From a bacterium SCSIO 12827 (GTDB lineage: Bacteria; Pseudomonadota; Alphaproteobacteria; Rhodospirillales; Casp-alpha2): 64,000 nt of DNA. This document shows positions 33,401 to 39,400 of the stretch, piece after piece. Both the position numbers and the translations under genes were made by a program. The stretch is from NCBI GenBank assembly GCA_024397995.1, contig CP073746.1:1550001-1614000 (forward strand), in the 5' to 3' direction. Position 1 is the first letter of the stretch; every line of letters begins with the position of its first letter. The notes beneath the pieces were generated by a model. It searched no databases and was not told where the DNA came from. It saw only the letters and a list, made by a program, of their open reading frames with translations.

Positions 33401-36400
33401 GCGGCGCCGATTTCCCGCTGAACGTCTCTGTCGTCACCACAGACGGTAACAGCACGTCCGATCCCGCGACCGGTACGATCAACGTGGGTGTCGATGCCGT
33501 GGCCGATGTGCCGACGTTGACTGTCGACAGCGTCACCGGCAGCGAAGATGCGGCGATCCCGTTGAACATCTCGGCCGGTTTGAACGATACCGACGGCTCG
33601 GAAGTTCTCAGCATCACCATTTCCGACGTGCCCCCGGGTGCGGTTCTGACCCTGGCGGACGGTTCGTCCTTTACGGCGACGCCGGAGAACACCACCTTCC
33701 TGTTCGCTGGTGATCAGCTTGAAGGCCTGACCATCACGCCGCCGGAGAATTCCGATGCGGACTTCTCCCTGAACGTCGTCGCGACGTCGCTGGATACCGA
33801 TCCGGACACGGGTGCGGTGACGACCAGTTCGGTTGAAGGTGCCATGACCGTCAGTGTCGACCCCGAAGCGGATGCGCCGACCCTGGAACTGGCTGATTCC
33901 GCCGGCACGGAAGACCTGCCCATCGCCCTAGACATTGGGGCGGCTCTGACCGACGCCAGCGAAACCCTGTCGGTGACGATCACGGGTGTGCCCCAAGGTG
34001 CCACCCTGTCCGCCGGTAGCTACGATGCCGAAACGGATACTTGGACCGTTGATCCTGCTGAACTGGGCGGCCTGACCGTCACACCGGCGCCGAATTCCAA
34101 CGAGGACTTCACCTTGACGGTGACGGCGACCTCCACGGAATCCGACGGCTCGACGGCCTCGACCTCCTCGACCCTCAACGTCGCCGTGACCGGCGACGCC
34201 GATGCCCCGACGCTCAGCGTTACCCTGGGAGAAGGTGTGCCGACGACCACTGGTGGTTCCGGCGGTTCCGGTGGTTCGAACGGGTCCGGCGGTTACGTTG
34301 GCGACGGCTCAAACCTGCAGAATCAGTTCGTTGACAGCAATGCCCAGAACCACACCGCGGGCGGTGGCGATGACGTCTGGGTCGTCGACCGTGACCTGCG
34401 CATGAATGAATCCTTCACCATGGGCGGCGGTAACGACACGCTTGTCATCAACGGTGACGTCGGCGGCGGCACTAATATCAATCTGGGCGGCGGCAACGAC
34501 AGCGTCACCATCAACGGCGATATCACCGGCAACGCATCGATCAACGGCGCCGGTCAAACCAATGGTGGCGGAGATGTGGTCTACCTGGGCAAGGATTCGG
34601 ATCACTATGAGTTCCGGAACTTCACCGACAACAACGGTAAGATCAACACCCAGGTGTTTGATAAAGATACGGGTCAGACGCTGACCATCAACAACGTTGA
34701 AGCCATCGCCTTTGGCGACGGGACCTTTGTCGGCAACGAAGATCTTGTCCAGTTTGAAACCCCGGGTGGGGTGGATGTCGTCGAGTATCCGCTCGACATT
34801 AATGCCGCTTTAACCGACATCGACGGTTCGGAAACCCTTTCGGCGACCATTTCAGGCGTGCCCGAGGGCGCGGTCCTGACCTTGGCCGACGGCACGGTCT
34901 TTACCTCGACCGGCACGGGTGATGAATTCGATCTGACGGCCGGACAGTTGACGGGCATCACCCTGACGGTCCCGGCTGATGCCACGGACTTCAACCTGTC
35001 CGTCACGGCGACGGCGACGGAAAACGACGGCGATACGGCCAGCGTCAGCACGATTGTCGGGGTTGATGTGCCGGATCCGGTCGCCGATGCACCGGAACTG
35101 AACGTGTCCGATGCCTCCGGCGCGGAAGACAACGCCATTCCGTTGACCATTGACGCGGCCCTGACCGATGCCGACGAAAGCTTGAGCGTCACGATCTCCG
35201 GCATTCCGGACGGCGCGGTCCTGAAATCTGGCGATACCACCCTGGTGGTCGAAAACGGCGCCATCACCTTTGAAGACGGCGTGGTGCCGGACAACCTGAC
35301 CATCCAGCCGTCGGCGAACTCCGACGTCGACATGGCGCTGACGGTGACCGCGACTTCGACGGAAGTCGACGGCTCGACGGCCTCTACCACTTCGACTCTC
35401 AACGTCGCCGTAAGCGGCGTTGCCGATGCCCCGACCCTGTCGGTTGATCTGGGCGCAGGCGTGCCCACGGGCGGCTCGGAAGAAGTTCCGGGCAGCGTGA
35501 CGATTACCAACGCGGCACAGGGCGAAGCCGGTTACCACAACACCTACGGCTATTATGTCATCGGCGAGGACGGCGCACCGCAGTCGGGCCAGATCATCTG
35601 GGCTGACGTAAAGGACAGCGTGGGTGATACGTTCACCCTGGATGGTGTCGACCCGGAAGATATCGGCTTCTTCGTCATCCCGAACGGTGATGGCCTGAAC
35701 AACAACCTGTCCGACGGCATGAATGTCACTTTCACCCAGGGGCAGGACGGCAACTGGCATGTGGTCGGTCCCAACGGTCAGGTTCTGTCCGGTGAGGGCG
35801 ACCCGGTGTTGTTCGACGATCCGACGCTCAACGAAGGCAACTTCGACTACACCCAGGACACCAGTGCGCCGGGTAACCAGAGCTGGGAAGATCTGGTCGG
35901 CGGCGGTGATAACGACTTCAACGATATTCATATCCAGGTCGATACGGTTCCGACCCAGCCGGGTACGGGCGGTCCGGAATTCGTTGAATATCCTTTGAAC
36001 GTCAACGCTCTGCTGACGGACACGGACGGCTCCGAAACCCTTTCGGCGACGCTCAGCGGCATGCCTGCCGGTTCGGTTGTGACGCTTGTCGATGGAACTG
36101 AATTCACGATCACCAGCCCGACCAGCGGTGTCGATCTGACCAGCACGCAGCTTCAGGGCATCACCCTGACGGTGCCTGCGGGTTCGGAAAATTTCGACCT
36201 GCATGTCACGGCGACGGCGACGGAAGCCGACGGCGACACGGCCACCGTATCGACCAACGTCGGCGTGGACGTGCCGGTGTTCGACAACGAGGCCTCTGAC
36301 CCGACGCTGACCGTTTCCGACGCTGCGGGTCTCGAAGACGGGACCATCCCGCTCGACATCGCAGCGGCCCTGACCGATACGGATGGCTCGGAATCCCTGA

Positions 36401-39400
36401 CCGTGACTCTGTCGGGAATTCCCGACGGTGCGGTTCTCAAGTCCGGCGACACCATCTTGACGGTTGATAATGGGTCCATCACCTTCGCCGATGGCGTGGT
36501 GCCTGAAAATCTGACGATCCAACCGCCGGCCAATTCCGGTGCCGACTTCGACATCACGGTCTCCGCGACGTCGACGGAAGAAAACGGCGGTGATACCTCG
36601 ACCACCACGGGCACGATCAATGTTGCCGTGGCGGCAGTCGCCGATACGGTGGCTCTCGATGTTTCCGATGCGACGATTGATGACGGCGCCACCACTGTGC
36701 CGCTCGATATTTCCGCGCAGCTGGGCGATCTGGACGGTTCGGAAGAACTGACCGTGACCATCTCGGGGATCCCGGAAGGCGTGACGCTGAGCGGCGGCGA
36801 GAAGAACAGCGACGGGTCCTGGACCCTGTCCGGCGACGACCTGCAGGATCTGACCATGACCCTGCCGTCCGGCGAAAGCACGACCTCGACGCTGTATTCG
36901 CAGAATTTCAACAGCCTGTCCGACGGCACTACTTCTGCCGGGGGCGACAACGGCTTCTCCTCCACCGGCGGTTATTCAGGCAATGACGACCGCACGGCCG
37001 TCGATAACGACCGGTTCGAATTCCAGAACCCGGTGGGCGGCAACGTCTCCACCTGGTCGAGCGCCGATATCGACATTTCGGGCCAGGAAGACGTGTCCTT
37101 CTCCTTCAACCTGAAGGGCTACGGCGATATGGAGAGCAGCGGGTCTGCCGCCGATTACTTCAAGGTTATCGCCGTGGTAGACGGTGTCGAACATGAATTG
37201 ATGACTCACAACGGCGACCTGGATAACTGGTCGACCATCACGCTGGACGATATTCCCCAGGGCGACTCCCTCGTCATCAAGATGGAAGTGCGAACCACGG
37301 GCAGTGACGAAGTCTACAAGATGGACAATCTGTCGGTCGAAGGCACGACGACGGCCGTCGCGGCGCCGGTCGAGGACTTCAATCTGGAAATCACCGCCAC
37401 GGCCGCCGATACGGACCCCGACACGGGGGCGATCAGCTATTCCTCGACCGAAGCGAACCTGTTGGTGACGGTCGCGGCTGAAGACGACGCCTCGGCGCCG
37501 ACGGTGACCGTGTCCGACGCCGCGGGCTTGGAGGACACGCCGATTGCGCTCGACATCACCGCGGCCTTGACCGACCTGGATGGGTCGGAAGAAATCACCT
37601 CGATCACGCTGTCGGGCATTCCGACGGGGGCCACCTTGAACCACGGAACCCTCGACGAAGTCACCGGCGATTGGTCGGTTGAACTGTCGGATCTGGTCGA
37701 CCTGGAAGTGACTCCGGCGGCCAATTCCAACGAGGATTTCGAGATCACGGTTTCCGTGACCTCGACGGAATCCAACGGCGGCGCCACGGCGACCACCACG
37801 GCGACCATCGACGTGGATGTAACGGGTGTGGTCGACGACTTCACGGTCGCGACCAGCGATGCCGCAGGTGCGGGCGGCGATGCCCTGCCGCTCGACATCT
37901 CGGTTGATCTGACGGACCTGGACGGCTCTGAAACGGTCAGCGTGACCCTGACGGGCATCCCCGAGGGCGCGATGCTCAACCACGGCACCTTCGACGAGGG
38001 TTCGGGCAACTGGACCCTGTCCGGCGATGACCTGGATGGTCTGACCATCAGCCTGCCGGAAACGGTCGAAGGCGAGGGCGGCGGCGAGCCTGTTTCCCTC
38101 TATTCCCAGAATTTCAATGACCTGAGCAATTACTCGCAGAGTGCCGGCGGTGCCAACGGGTTCACCACCGACGGTTCGGCCGCCGACATTAAAGGCGTCC
38201 ACGGGGTCTACGGCGATGCTTATTACTTCGGGCAATCGACCAGTGACGCTTACGACGACAGCGACGTCAATCAGTGGAACAGCGCGCCCATCGACATCTC
38301 GGGCCAGGAAGACGTTACCTTCTCGTTCGACCTGCAGGCGCATGGGGACTTGGAAGAAAGTGGCTCCTACCACGACTTCTTCACGGTCATCGCCGTGGTC
38401 GATGGGGTTGAGCATGAAGTTCTCGTCAAGGACGGAAATTTCGCTAACGGACATTTCGAAATCTCCGATATTCCGGCAGGTAACGAACTGATCATCCGGA
38501 TGGAAGCGAAGACGACCTCGGGCGACGAATACTTCTCGATGGACAACGTCTCCGTGGTCGGCACACCGGCCGCGGCCGAGCCCCTGGAAAGCTTCCAGAT
38601 CGGCGTGGAAACGACGGTCACGGAAAGCGATGGGGCGTCTGAAACCCAGTCCACCACCTTGAACGTCGACATCAACAACGACAATGAGGCGGAAGCACCG
38701 ACCTTGACGGTCTCTGACGCGGCTGGTGACGAAGATACGGCGATTGCGCTCGATATCGCCGCGGCCCTGACCGATACGGACGGCTCGGAATCCCTCAGCG
38801 TGACGCTGTCGGGCATCCCGGAAGGTGCCGTGCTGCGGGCGGGCGGTCAGCCCTTGGATGTCTCCGGTGGAGAGATCACCTTCGCCGACGGCATCATCCC
38901 CGAAGGTCTGACGATCCAGCCGCCGACCAATTCCAACGACGACTTCCAGCTGACGGTGTCGGCGACCTCGACGGAAGCCAACGGCGGCGATACGACGACG
39001 ACCTCGGCGACCATCGACGTGGACGTGACCGGGGTGGTCGACGACTTCACGGTGGCAACCCAGGATGCCGCCGGTGAGGCGGGCACGGAACTGCCGCTCA
39101 GCATTGATGTCGGTCTGACGGATCTGGACGGCTCGGAAACGGTCAGCGTGACCCTGACGGGCATCCCCGAGGGGGCGACCCTGAACCACGGCACCTTCGA
39201 CGAAGGGACCGGCAACTGGACGCTATCCGGCGGTGACCTCGACAATCTGACCATCAGCCTGCCGGAAACGGTCGAAGGCGAAGGCGGCGGCGAACCGCAG
39301 ACCCTCTATTCCCAGAACTTCAACAGCCTGTCCGATGGGGCGACCAGCGCCGGCGGGGCCAATGGCTTCTCGACCGATGCATCGAATTCCGACACCAGCA